From: Purshia tridentata
Taxonomy: Eukaryota > Streptophyta > Magnoliopsida > Rosales > Rosaceae
Direction of reading: 5' to 3'
Length of the DNA stretch: 53,429 nucleotides
NCBI GenBank assembly: GCA_003254885.1
Contig: QANT01006058.1
Span: 1 to 53,429, forward strand
In this document: positions 32,712-45,488 of the stretch, piece by piece
Layout of the letters: every line of letters begins with the position of its first letter
How positions within the stretch are numbered: position 1 is the first letter of the stretch
Notes under the pieces: generated by a model
Seen by the model: the letters and a program-made list of their open reading frames with translations, nothing else
Database searches by the model: none
Told to the model about the DNA's origin: nothing
Translations under genes and position numbers: made by a program

Positions 32712-34552
32712 CGATCTCTAGCTCTCCCTCAATGCTTAATTTCACTGATACATGTCTTGGATCAATTTAAAGCGAGGTTTTTGGTTTTTGGGCAGAGTTA
32801 AAAGCTAGGTTTTAACTTCTGCCAAATAAAAAAGCTAGGTTTTAATTTAATTTACAAGTACAAGAACTGCTTCTAAATTTTATATATGGTGGCAATATTT
32901 AGGTACCTTGGAGAGTCACTGCTTGACCATACGTAACTTTATGTGGGATTTATAATCAACTGGGCTAGCCAGTTATTATTTGGAAGGGTGGTGACTTCTG
33001 ACAAGAGAAGTACTTAATTTGATCTTTGGCATGATTCAAAACCATTTAGCTGACCCCGTGATTAATAATTATACATTTTTAATGTGTCTTAATTACTAAT
33101 TTGGAGAATGGTTATGTAACTTTCAACGATATTTGCCCCTTTATGTATAGGTTTCATATCTTAATTCCTCCAATTAATACCCCCATATGAGCAATGCCAC
33201 AAGACAATTAGAGACAATCCTAGTTAATTGATTTCTTTTCTAAAACATCTTTATCAAATTTCAAGAGACCACTCTTTTTAATCAGTGTACTCGCACTTTT
33301 TCGAAAATTAGCTGCTGTGTAAGGGTGTGTGAAAATAAAATTTTAATAAAACTAGAGTAATAAATGGGCAATTTTTTCAAGTATCAGTTAAGTTATTTTC
33401 TTTGATAATTACATTACGTACTGATGGCTCAATATTGTTTCATAGGATGTATAACAAGCTAGATTTTAACTGAATTAAAAAAATTATATTTGTTTAAGCA
33501 GAAAGGTAGCGAATTCCGATCTTTAAGATCGAAATTTATTTCCAATATCCAATGGTAATTAACTTTAAAAAACATAAAAATATTTGTTTAGAAATCATAA
33601 AGATGATTGGCTGCTTCTAGTTGCACCCAAGTTTTCTCTCATCACACCCAGCTTCAGAAACTAAACTTCCGCAACATTTCAATTTTAACCTTCAAAAGAA
33701 ATTTTAAAAAAACTATTAGTATTAAATAAACAGAGGTCAATTGACATCATGAAATTTGCTAGGTGCAATGAGTAAAAATTTAAGTGCAAATAGAATTCAC
33801 AAAAATGATTGGGCTCCACGCTAGCTAATTCAATGGCAAAACATAATTTTTGGAAATTCTTCTGGCGAAAGGGGGATGGAAACTAAATGTTCAAAAATAT
33901 ATAGAAGCTAGCTTAGGCTGCTTAGCCCTGTTCTATATTTACTTAAGGTTCCTTATTTTTGACCCGAATGAACATTTTTTTTATCAAGGTCCAAATCAAC
34001 ATGGAATAGTAAGAATAATTTGTTTAACTGATCATCAACGCTTATGGGGTACATCATGTTTTGAGATTAATAATTTTGGGTAAAATTGAGTAGTAAGCTG
34101 ATTCAATATTTGCTTATCAAAAACAGAGTATGAATCACATTCAGGGCTCAATGTTGCTACTCGTCTCAATCCCCCTGAATTAATAATTAAGTTTAAGCGG
34201 TTTTGATTGAATGATATTAATACATGAATATATTAATGATGATAGTGCATGTTCTTAATTTGTAAACATATTCCCTGATGATTAATATTGAGATTTCATA
34301 TTGGTCAATTGGGAATTTTATGTAGCTCTTGGTTTAGTAATAGTATCAGTGGAGAAGTTGTAACTTGTAGATCTATATATTATTTCCGGCTGGAAATTGA
34401 ACATTCCTTCTCTTACATACATACATGATATATCATATATGTAGTAGTTTATTTCAACACAAATGATATATAGCAGACCAAACAAATTAGGAAGTAATAT
34501 ATAGGTGACATAAACAAAGCATTGAAGCTAGCTAGGAAGAGAAAATGGAAGA
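32712..34552. other. Intergenic, no gene seen
   Basis: It contains the promoter of the preceding gene (TATA-like attttatatatgg near 32876) and then AT-rich sequence. The plus-strand frame at 33850-34083 has no recognisable motif. Confidence 0.45.
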
Positions 34553-35225
34553 CTAGAAGTGGTACAAAAGGCCAACGGCAATGGACATGAATATTGTAGA
34601 AGAAGTAGCAGTGAGACCAGAAGAGGCTGAGCCTTGTGGTGGAGGTGGTGCTGTTGCGCCCACTGGGCTTGGCGGCAACGAAGGAGGATGGGCAGAGGTG
34701 GAAGGGGCGGTGGTGACGGTGATGCTTAACTTTTGTCCCTGAGAACAAGGACCAGGAAAGGCGCAGATGAAGTAGTACTCCCCCGTTTCATTAAGGGTGT
34801 AATTGGCAGGTTCTTGTACTTTTGGAGGGCTGATGAGGTTGGTGTTGTTGCAGTCATTGAAAGCTTCCTTTGTAACTGGGGCTACGTCATGTCGTCCTGC
34901 TGTGAACTTGAACACTACCAAAACAAGAGGCATGGATCATTACAAACAATGTTAGTGAAAACCCAATTGGCACAACAAATTAAATAAGCAAGAAAAAAGT
35001 AGAAAACACGCGAAGGTACCTATGTTTACCTAGAATGTCACCCACTTTGAAGGTGTGATTTGCAGCCCAGGATGTATAAAAGGCAGCCCCAACAGTATTA
35101 GTCCAACCGGTACTATCACCGACTGTGTGAGTTTCAGCTTCTGCTGTGTGTAGCACACATGTTGCTGCTGCTATTACAATTACAAGTAGAACAAGTTCCA
35201 CACTAAGTTTTTTAGGCATCTCCAT
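34553..35225 (-). CDS. Phytocyanin with His2 replaced by Pro
   Basis: Exons 35030-35225 and 34553-34914, with a 115-nt phase-1 intron (185 residues). The signal peptide ends near AEA at residue 30; the N-half reads THTVGDSTGWTNTVGAAFY, lacking the usual Pro-Pro-Gly-Gly. His1 (TAGRHDVAPV), copper Cys (YYFICAF) and Gln (SQGQK) are present, but the GHC motif is GPC. One base change (CAY to CCT) accounts for it. It is thus a single-ligand loss in an otherwise complete site. A Ser/Pro linker and hydrophobic end (TIFMSIAVGLLYHF) predict a GPI anchor. A TATA-like attttatatatag complex lies near 35331-35342. It is the last member of the array. Confidence 0.88.
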
Positions 35226-35877
35226 GTGGGAATATGGATATTGGGAGTGTTCACAGGTTGCCCCACTTCAATGTCACACCCTATTTGGTATTTTGGGGTT
35301 CAATTTGTCATTCTATGTGTCTGAGTTAGAATTTATATATAGGTAGAGACAGGGGAACACTGGGGAGTTGCTTTACATATAATAACATCGATCACTACAT
35401 CAGCATTATGTGCAGCAGAAGTAAATAACTGGAAAAATGTTGGAATAGCCGATGAGAATCATATGTATGCATAAACACTTACACAAATATATATATATAT
35501 ATATATATATGGAGTGGATTTAGTCCTGATTTGGCAGCTTCACACCCGAAGAGGCAAATATATATTGCTCTTTCTACATTTGTAGGTAGTATTCGATTTT
35601 TCGATCTTTTCAGTTGGTAAATTTAAATTTTAAAATACTAATTGATGAACTGCAATATCTTTGAACGGGTAAGCTTGGTTTATATATCCAACCCACATTA
35701 GTAGTGAATGGTTATACGCATATATATATATATAAGGGGCTTTCGGGTATGCAATCACACATTTATGCTTATTTTTTTCGAAAACTATGTTTATTGGCAC
35801 CAAATTGATATTATAGTTCCGCCAATAGTTACACTCCATTGTCAACTCCGACTGATGTTTGATATTTTGCTCAATTA
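35226..35877. other. Intergenic between array end and glucanase
   Basis: Contains the promoter of the minus-strand phytocyanin gene, an AT repeat near 35488-35513 and the 3' flank of the glucanase gene. No gene is seen. Confidence 0.5.
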
Positions 35878-38685
35878 TTATCTTACAAACAAAAGCAATG
35901 TTGTAGCAAAGATTGGTAATATCATCAAGGCTTGAGCTCCTCTATCCTGTAACAGTGCACATGAAGAAACAGGAAAAACAGAAACAATTAGATGAGGAAG
36001 CACTCCCAATAATATAGTAATCCATTTGATAAATTTCTTCTAATGTGTTAACAAGAGCACTATCGCTGAAATTCAAACAAGTTGCATAGAGCAAAAAGCT
36101 TTGGTTATGGAAATTTACCAAATATCCTTTAAATGACCAAAAAAACCATACCTCCACACTAAGGACAATAATATCTTTAAGGTTCTTGGTGAAATTTGAA
36201 GAAGCTCAATTCCTTATTTTGGTGGCTAAGCAGTGCTATTTTAAATTCTAAAATTGAAATGCCTTAATATGCTTCCTATGCATCTAACCTATTTTCTATC
36301 CCCAACAGAATTGCGATTGCTTAATGGGATAAATTTAAACATTACTTCTTCAAGCTAAATTAATCTACTTTTCGGAAGATTTCAAATCATGCAAACCCAA
36401 TTTCGAAAACATTAGCATCCGGAGTGACTTAATTCATATATGGGAGGTAAGGAAACTCATACCTCTAAAGATAAAAACAATGGATCTGCAGATGATGATA
36501 CAAGTCCATGAAACCCAATATCATATGCAATGGTCCCATCAGGCTTCCACAGTCCAAAATTTCTCTCAGAAGTTGGGCCAGGTTTCAAGTTCTCATTAAA
36601 TATGGCAAAAATGTATGCCTTCAACATAGTTTTTGGCCGGAGAGGAGTCCCTTTCTTCTTTGCTAGCCTCTTACGAAGATTATAATTATATGTCCTTGAA
36701 TTATTTACTGTAGCTGCAGCTTCATTGTCATCTCCACGTGAAGCCCACCCTGTCTCCGTAACAATAACTTCCATCTTATTAAACCCAGCATCTTCCAAAG
36801 CTGCATATGCTGCATCAATCTGAGCATCAAGCATGTTATCATAATGAAGATCAGTTTTCGGATCATAAATACCCTGAGTTTTCTGGAAAAGAGCATAATT
36901 AATATCAATATTCTCCGGATCACCCATGTAGGCAAGGAATGGATAAGCATTTAAACAGAAGGGAGAACCAATTTCTGAGAAGAACTCCAAAAGCGGCTTC
37001 ATGTATTGCTGCTTAACATTATCTCTAAATATACAGGAAGAGGGTGGGTAGGAATTAGCAAAAACGGCCTGTGAATGTGCAGTGGTAATCTGAACAACAT
37101 CAGTTAATTTGAGCTTCTTTATTGCATTATAGATGTTTTTAGCTGCACCCAAAAGAGCTCCCCACATTTCATAATCACCACCACCCAATACTTCATTACC
37201 GATAGCAATCCCACGGATGTGTGTCTCAGGAAGAAATGACTGCACATTTTCTTTTACCCAATTCATTGCATGATCCTCATTGGCACTCATGTCTTTCAGG
37301 AATTCATTTGGAAGTCCTACCACTAAATCAAGCCCAGTCCCACTAAAAGCCTTGAGAACACTGTGATCAGCATCATATATCCTGACATTCTTTATCTTTG
37401 CAGCTCTGAGAAGAGTAGCAACTTTATCAGGCGAAGGGATGTTATCTGCAATTCTTCCATAATTTATTCCATAGGCTCCGGTGAATGCTTGCACTGCCAC
37501 AGAGACTGTGAAAGAACGGAAACAGTACCATCAACCATTCAGTCATGTGGTAGCATAAGCCAAAGAAAGTGCCATATTACTTTAGCATTAGCATTAAAAT
37601 TTACTTCACTCAACCATACAGAATTGTATGGAACTTGTTGTGCTTTACTCCATCTTTATTATGAGCAGATTACCAACAAAGAATTGATCTTTTATAATGA
37701 GAAGGGGTGCAGATCTCTTCTATTGATACAATTTCAGGAAAGGCACGCCACTCCAAATAAAATCATTAAACCGAAGAATTTTCATGAAACTATTAGTAAA
37801 ACCTCAATGAGCATAAACAAGTAGATTGTGCCTTACTTTTATTCTTCAAAGATTCTTATATTGAGAGAAGACTGTAATTATAATCTGTATTAACTTTGAA
37901 AAGTTGGAGAAAATCAACTGGAAAAGTCACAGAATGCTTATAACAGAGACATGCTGAAGAGAAGAGGGTCTGTACAAATTCCTCTGAATAGCCAACAAAA
38001 AATATTTTAGGGAAAAGAATATTATAGGAGAACAGCCACAGAAACTTTGATCTTGTATACTCGTCTAGTACATAATCCGTCACCTATGCATTCCTGCTAT
38101 ACATATGAAATAGGTGTGAAGTCTTCCATTAAATATGTTCCAAGTTGTCAATTGTCATGCTATCAAACCAATACAAGAGAACAAGGCTCTAAAATCTGTT
38201 TTAGTTTTTTGATTATTAGACAAATTAAATAACACAAACCTCGCAGTCAAAATCTCTTTCACTAAGAAAAAAGAAAAAAACTTCAGATAATCAATGAAGA
38301 AGAAATCCAATGAATCCTCACTAAAAACACACAAAAACTCAGAGAAACCCAAGATTGGTCAAGATTGACGAAAGTTTTCAACATAAAGTAATCAATACAA
38401 TATGAAACTATCATCGAGCAGCCAAAGAGTCAAGAACCCACTAAAATATACAAACCCAAGTTCCAAAAGAAAGGAACTTTCCAGTTTCCACTATAAACAA
38501 TCACACAGATATGCACTGTTCTACAATCATCCAATTCATCAAATTCAAGCACATAGCAGCAGAAAACCAGAACCCAATAGCACAAATCAGTTCAACGGAG
38601 AAAAAGCAGAAAGAAAGGTACCAATTGGAGAGAATAAGACCAAGAAGACTTGAGCAAACTGAGCAAAGAACCAGAAGCGTTTCAT
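35878..38685 (-). CDS. GH17 glucan endo-1,3-beta-glucosidase, GPI-anchored
   Basis: Three exons: 38622-38685, 36463-37505 and 35878-35946 (391 residues), with introns of 1116 and 516 nt. Exon 1 encodes the signal peptide MKRFWFFAQFAQVFLVLFSP. Exon 2 encodes the whole (beta/alpha)8 GH17 barrel from YGINYGRIADNIPSP. The acid/base is Glu126 in IAIGNEVL and the nucleophile Glu272 in VTETGWAS. NFGLWKPDG near the end is typical of the family. Exon 3 is a 22-codon mini-exon ending ALMILPIFATTLLLFVR, a GPI-type hydrophobic tail. No CBM43 (X8) domain is present. The enzyme cleaves beta-1,3-glucan (callose); a GPI-anchored form would act at the plasma membrane or plasmodesmata. If the exon-2 frame is read on past the donor it stops after one Val, giving a form without an anchor. 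Confidence 0.92.
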
Positions 38686-41600
38686 GGTCTCGGAATAAAG
38701 AACGACAATAAAGCATTCAATCTCTAGCAAAGATCCCGATATGGGTTGGTGGGGTGGACCAAACAGAGGGCGAAAACGACAATAAAAAACCCTTCAATGC
38801 AGCAGTGCTTCTTCTTCCTCAGGCATGCCATAAGACACCCTTCACTCTTTTTCTTCCATGGCGCTCTTTTAAAACTAACATTTTGCAGTCCCCTGCTTCT
38901 CTTTCTCTCTCTCTCCCTCTCTCTAAGGCTCCCAACTTGCTTCACAAAGAAGACTCTTTGTGTTAGGCAAGTGATTCGGAGAAGACTTACAAAACTGGGT
39001 TTTGGCGGTCGTTTAGCAAAGGATCTTAGAGTTGGAGTTTTGGGCGTTTTGCTGGATTTATATAATTCAATTGAACTTCTGTGCCTATTTACTCACTTAG
39101 AGTGTGCCTACGAGTTTACGACCCGTTGCTCTAATTGGTCGGTGTTGTTTTCTTGCCCACCATGGACTTTCACTTTGTTTGGCTGAATTTTCTTGACCGC
39201 TTTCGCAAATAAAAATTTGACACGTATGATGAACTGTGCTTAATATTAGTGAAACCTTACGCGCTCGCTTTAAGCTGATTTTTACGCGCTTTCTCAAGAA
39301 ATCAAATATTAGGCTAATTTCAGTCATTTGAATAGAGTATGCTTTTTCGACCCAAAAACAAAAAAAGAGTATACTTAGCAGCAATTTATTATTACTGTCA
39401 ACATTTATGATCGAACATATTTATTATAGTGGCCCAAAAAAAAAAACATAAAATAACGAATTAATAACATGAATCATTTAAAAGAGAGATTCAAAGATTT
39501 AAATAACACAAATTGTCTTCTGCCTTCCTCTAGTTCCGTAATTCGTTTCCCTTTGAATTTGATAAATTAATTTTAATTAAATTATCCAACACCCACAGCA
39601 TTGAAGTATACGACGTTTTTAAAGCGCGTCAATATATTTTGCCCTTAAACGTTAAACCGTCTTGGACCATTTACTTTGGTTAGTACATATGAGTCACACC
39701 GTCTCACAACAGTACACGTGGGAAGAAACGAACTACACATAGTTTTGCCACCGCAGGGCCACAAGAGCATTAAAAACTCCATCAATTTCTCAGAAGGTTG
39801 CTTCAGCCTTAAGCCTTCAGTTGATGCATTTTCTACCTTCTTGTTCACTGCCAATATTTTATATCTAAACCTTGTGAGAACAAGAATTAATGTTCTGCTT
39901 GGAAATCAAATATACAACAATTTCACACCACTTCAATTTGCATTAGAATGACTTACATGCGTGAATCACGGTTATTAACTTGATATGTATTACAAAGATG
40001 ATTAGTAGCAATTATTCATATTCACATGAGTCATTGTCATTAACATTCACTCGAAGTATCTTTCCATTAAACAATAGCATTCTTTTCATTGCTGACTTGT
40101 ATAAACTCTTTTCTAATTTGACGAATTTTGTTTTCTTTCTCCCATTTTTCATAGTGGAGATGGAAAATTGATCATCAAGGAAGTTGAAGGATCGCAGTGT
40201 AATGTACGCACTTCATCTTTCTTATTCCAAAAGATAGGGGGTTTATTGACTTGCTCAACAAATATCAGACCCTCAAGGGATATGATATATCTTTCCACTT
40301 TAATAATTGGGCACAAAAATACAAAAGCAAAACCCCTATGTGTCAAACTGCCACCTTATTAACTTTTCCCATTAATGTTAAGTTTTCCTTTTAATTGTTT
40401 TTCTTTGTCCCAGATGATGGAGAAGTTGAGAGTTGGAAGGAAGTAGACTAACCATGCAGTTTGCTTGGAGGTAGCTAGCTCATGTTAACTTTTATGCATC
40501 AGATTCAACTGAATAGCTGGAACCAATAATAAAAAATTTAAAAGTCCAAGATATTTTAATTAATTCTTTCCTTTTTACCATGTGATTCCTTAACTAATGC
40601 ACGATTGGCTTGTAAATCATGTATTGAAATGAAAAAGAAATAGAAAAACGCCTACAGGAATTGATGAACAACTTTAAGAGTTAAGATTAATGTTGGAACA
40701 CTTGAACTAGTGGGTCAAGCAGAGGATTTTGCATGTGAAAACAACTTTATTACAGAATGTTCTGACATGTTGGGGCCCTAGATTATGAGATTCAATTTCA
40801 TAAGAATTGCAGAGCCATTGTGCTATGGAATCCAATTTACTAACTAGCTTTCTTCTCCAGGCACATTTTTTTCTTTAAAAAAAAGAAAAATGTTCCAAAA
40901 GGTGTTTATGCTTGTTTCAAGTTTTAAGACAATTAGAACCTGATCTCATATTCTGCTTCCACACAACTATTCTTCACATTATTGAACTTGCATACGAGAA
41001 AGCAAAATCATCCAAAAATTGTTTTTAAGCAAACAGAGCAATCACTTGACAAATATGTGAGAGGTATAGGTGTTTTTACTTCATTTATTCGACTTTGCCA
41101 AAATTATGGGCAATTTTATGACCCAGAAATTTACTGTGAGTGACAGTCTGTGACTTACTGATTTTGATCCAGTTGCTTTTAGAATCTGTTTCAGCTACTA
41201 CATAAAGAGGTAGAATCCCCCAATCAATTACTAGTTAAATTGGCTGCAGCTGCATATAAAAAGGTTTAGTTCTAATTTATAAAAGAAAAGGACTGTGATG
41301 TCTGAGGCATTAATTATAATACCTGCCTGCTAATTTTACTTTTACTTAATTTAGTGCACTCTAAAGCTAATTGATGTTCTGGAAAGAAGCAAAGGGTGAG
41401 TTACTTAGACTACAAGAGACTCACTTAGTAGCCTCAACTACCATTTTGTCTTTTGAGTTTTGTTTCATAGCTAGCTTTTTATTTCTAAGAAAGAATCTAA
41501 AAGCCATTTGAACAGACCAGTAATGATATACGCGTATGTTACTATATGATCCCACCCAGTTTAATTACAGACTGATTTACTATTCAAGATTAGTGAAAAA

Positions 41601-42536
41601 GAAGATTAAAAAAGGTGGGAAAGCTGAGTCTTATAAAGAAAATAGTGAGGAATAGCTTTAGTGATGTTTAATGTACTTTTTAAGAAAATATGTGTTTATG
41701 AATGCGTGTGTATGCTTAAATGAGAGTCGGAGAGAGATTTATTGGGGGCCTGGCTTAAAACCTTCTTCATTAATGCATATCTGACATGAGAGGGTTGTCT
41801 TTAGAGTTGGTTTAAACAGATATCATTCATTCATTCATTTGTGTCCAGTGGAGTGGTAAGTGTGAAATAACAAAAGCAGTGGACCAAAAGATTGATTTAA
41901 TAAAGAAAAAAGTTACTTTAGCCACACCAGTTGCTAATATACACGTATGGGAATCTACTTTTACATCCACTGGTTGCTGAACTTATAATAGTCACGGCAT
42001 GGCTATCTTTCTGTACTAGTTTAGAACAGAGAACATCTTTCCAGGGACCCATTATAACATTCCCTTTGGTTTAAGTCTTTAAGATTGGTAATCCTGGATC
42101 CAACATATGATCGAGTGGCCTTTGATTGGGTATTACTTGGGTGTGTTGTCTAACAATTTTGGCCGGTTGTTAACTTGTTATTAAACTGAAAAACAAGATC
42201 ATTAGCTCAGATCTTTTTGTTTTCTTCTTATTTAATCCCATGCTTGGTAATAATCCAAACCATCCAAGCAGGAGGTTATTTAAAAAGTCTCATTAACCAA
42301 TCTTTCTCACAGAAGTTACTAAAGTTTTAGGAAGATAATAAGATGGCTTAGTCTCGATTAACTAATTCACCATCTAATTCTTGAGCAACTACTAAATGTA
42401 TATATGCAAAGCTGGTCTTCAAACCGGCCCAATTATGCTTGGCATACACATTATCCAACTCTTAAAGTATGACACACAAAACTTGTTGCTTGTAGTAGAC
42501 ATTGGCTTCTGCTGTTCCCAAAACTTGTTGCAAAAA
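38686..42536. other. Glucanase promoter and long gene-poor spacer
   Basis: The first ~300 bases include a CT-rich tract (38885-38925) that would be a GA-rich 5' UTR of the glucanase. The plus-strand frames at 38746-39186 lie in this leader and show no family signal. From 39190 to 42536 I see no exon with recognisable motifs on either strand, only AT-rich sequence. Confidence 0.5.
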
Positions 42537-42777
42537 CTAGAACTTTACAAAGCTAATCCACATTGGCTTCTGCGGTGCCCACGGAAAACCTTGGAGTGAA
42601 TGTTTTGCTACTGTTGCATCCAAAGTATTTGCAAACTCCACAAAAGCAGCCTGCTTCGTTTTCATCCTTTTAACCTCCTTCAACCCAGGGAATTGGTTGA
42701 AGTGATATTCTAGCATCTTGGAAGTTATGTTCTGAGGAAGATTCTCAACAAAATATGTTGTTTGGTTGAGGCTCCAT
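42537..42777 (-). pseudogene. U2 snRNP B''-like RRM retropseudogene fragment
   Basis: One minus-strand frame reads NQTTYFVENLPQNITSKMLE, then YHFNQFPGLKEVKRM, KQAAFVEFANTLDATVAK, HSLQGF and QKPMWISFVKF before a stop at 42537-42539. This follows the C-terminal RRM of plant U2B''/U1A proteins from RNP2 (YFVENL) through a degenerate RNP1 (AAFVEF) to the typical PM-x-x-S-F/Y-x-K end. It has no introns. The frame is lost just upstream, where ATGGAGCC and PNNI-like codons are one base out of register near 42754-42760. The first RRM is missing. It is probably a truncated processed copy. The family call rests on motif order, not a search. Confidence 0.65.
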
Positions 42778-43320
42778 GGTTGTGATCAGGTATTTGGGAG
42801 AGCTGCACCAGATTAAAACGACAAGGACAACAATTGAACAACAGCCACAAAGCATATACTTGTTTAAATAAAGTAAAAGTTTATTATATGCAGAACGAAC
42901 TACTGTTCATTATTTAAACAAGTATATAAAAACTACTGTTCATTCTACATATAACATTTTTTTGCACTTCCAATGGAAGAGAAGCAGATATATTAGAGAC
43001 AAGTCAACAATAAACAAGGATTTGGGGGTGACTTGATTGTTTAAGAGAAATAAATACTTAATTAGTGTGACCGAATTTACATTACCACATATCCAGAAGA
43101 GCATTATAAACTTAAATTTTGGCTTGAAAATTCCAAATTTTTAAGTAACTTATTTTTGTTGTATAAAGAGATTATATATCTTGATTCTCGAGAATGTAAA
43201 GCTTTATTAATTTTCCGTTTAACAATGTATATACAATATAATGTCTTGACCGCTCCACTCAATTGCCAATTACATGCTCTAATTTCTAAATTTAGAATCA
43301 CTTTTCAATTTATGTTGCAG

Positions 43321-43930
43321 GGAAGCTTACCATGAAGGTTCAAGTTATAGCAAAAATGTTCTTAAGGCCATGGCAAGGTCATTGAATATGGAGGAAAATT
43401 GCTTTATGGACAAGTGGAGAGAACAAGGGAAAGTAGATGCAAGTTTTAACTTCTATTCTCCATGTCCAAGGCCTGATCTCGTCCACGGTGTCAACCCACA
43501 TGAAGATGGGACAATAATCACCATTATCTTACAAGATAAGCAAGTGAAAGGCCTTCAATGTCTTAAAGGTGATCAGTGGTTTAGAGCTCCCATTTTTCCT
43601 GATCAGGCGCTTCTCATTAATGTTGGTGATATAGCAGAGGTAATCAGCACTAGAATTTTGTTTAGGCTCCTATTTAATTTTAATGGCACATGTTACAAGA
43701 TTTTAACATGAATCAACAGTTGGCTTATAATACATCAACCTGTACTTTTTTATGATGCAACAGAGATATTGACTAATGGAATAATCAAGAGCGCAGGGCA
43801 CAAGGTAGTGACTAATGCAGAAAAGGAGAGGATTTCTTTGGCTGCGTTCTGCAAATCAGAATCAGAGAAAGAGATTGAACCCTTTGAAAGCAAAAATATG
43901 TTGACTACTACCTGCGCAGCAAAAATATAA
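43321..43930 (+). pseudogene. 2-oxoglutarate/Fe(II) dioxygenase, C-terminal half only
   Basis: Two exons: 43321-43639, preceded by an acceptor tgttgcag, and 43765-43930. They read EAYHEGSSYSKNVLKAMARS, FNFYSPCPRPDLVHG, NPHEDGTIITIILQDKQV, then ILTNGIIKSAGHKVVTN and KERISLAAFC to a stop. The Fe ligands His-x-Asp (HED) and distal His (AGHK), and the 2OG-binding Arg of R-x-S, are all present. It matches the SRG1/NCS-like plant dioxygenase group. The N-terminal exons (about 150-200 residues) are not found upstream, where 42800-43320 holds nothing similar. It could be an intact gene only if a very distant 5' exon existed; I favour a truncated fragment. Confidence 0.75.
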
Positions 43931-45488
43931 CATATATTATATATGTATATAGCAAGCAGGTTTTACAATAAGAGTGCAACTTTCATGTAATACATAACAT
44001 ATGTAACCAAACCAGTAAATAGAAACTTTAAAGTCTTAGCTGACTGTTCTAATCTTTTATTTGATCTAATCTTCTAAAGGGAAAAAACAGAACAAGCTAG
44101 GTTGTTGGGTACTTCTATGTGTGAGTGGCAGAGGAACCAAAAGTGAAAGTGATAAGATCCTGAAAGGGATCAAATTAAATTATATTTCAAAGATGAAATG
44201 TGGCAGAGGAAAAATTCAAAGAGTTTCTGAAGAAGTCCAAATTCCATTCAAATGGGCAAGGAGGCAAGGTTTGCTGTCAAGCTTGTCATCCTCCTAAATG
44301 TTCACTTCATAGATCAAACCCATCTTCCATTTGCCCCTTATGAATATATCTTCCATATTTCTTTTAAAATTCATTGAGAGGTAGTAGTTTCTGTGATCAA
44401 TAATGGTGAAATACACTGTGATTATGGTTCATCATAAACAGAAGAAAAGAAAAGGAAAACCTGTGCTGATATAGTCCTATAAGATCAGCACCGTGGAATG
44501 GGGTAAGTAACAGTAAGTCCAGAATCACAGTGATTGGGTGATCTTTGTTGTCTAATCTAAAGCTAAAAGGTGAGAATATGATGGCTTTAAATTGTTGGTG
44601 GGATCGATGAAATTAAAGATTATCCATAGTTTAATGGGATATTTAAACTAAATGAGAAGTATTGTTAACTTGATTTTTTGTTTTTATGTAGTTCCTTTAT
44701 CATATATCCTAATTCCTATCCACTTTCAGGTATCTTTTTCTATGGCAACTTTTAGATTTTTAGTTAGCAGTTAATTTATTTATCATATAACCTAATTCTT
44801 GAAAAATTATTGGGTGTAAAAGAAATAAAATATTGGTCGTCATCTTGACGGTCATACTGTGTTAAGTAATTTATATATTATAATTTTAATTTTTTTTTGA
44901 GTAAAGGGAAGAAAGTTTAAATTTGAGTGTATTGTAATTTGTAAATTTGTAATTTGCCAGTAAAGAAATTTTTTGAAATTCAAAACATGAGCTCTCTCTC
45001 CCTTGTCCACCGACCACTGTAGTGATTGTATGGTTGTAAATCCAAAGTGATCGCGAAGACAAGTGGCACAAGCCGGAGCGGTGACTCACAGCATTCAAAG
45101 TCAAAACCAACAAATTTTCACAGGCACAATCCTAGCTGTTCATAAACTCCAATCTAGGACACGTGTCACCTCCTTATAACACCGTCACGTTTCAAAATAC
45201 CCATCACCAAAATCACAGACGAACTGTCGAACTCCTGGGTTAGAGAGAGAAAGAGAAGCACAAATGTTCTGATTCAACAACGTGTCTGTTTTAGTTGCCT
45301 TTGCTCATATTTAGTTTCCCCTCGTTTCCTCTTCGTCAATTTACAGACAAAGTAAGGAACTTTTCTCTCTACCGTAGTGTTTCTCGCGTTTTTTTATAAA
45401 TATTTTTCATCATATTTTTTGCTTATCAATTGATGAACTTTTTTGTTTTATTCTGTTAATTTGTTTGAATTTTGGTAGGTGAATTGAA
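43931..45488. other. Spacer and MBD gene promoter/5' UTR
   Basis: No gene to about 45150. Between about 45230 and 45488 the sequence looks like a promoter and leader. A 5' UTR intron is plausible between the donor in acaaagtaagg (about 45351) and the acceptor in ttttggtag (about 45479), just before the ATG. Confidence 0.45.

Noticed and set aside
38746..39186. Plus-strand frames upstream of the glucanase
   Set aside because: They lie in the CT-rich leader and promoter of the minus-strand gene and have low-complexity, non-conserved content.
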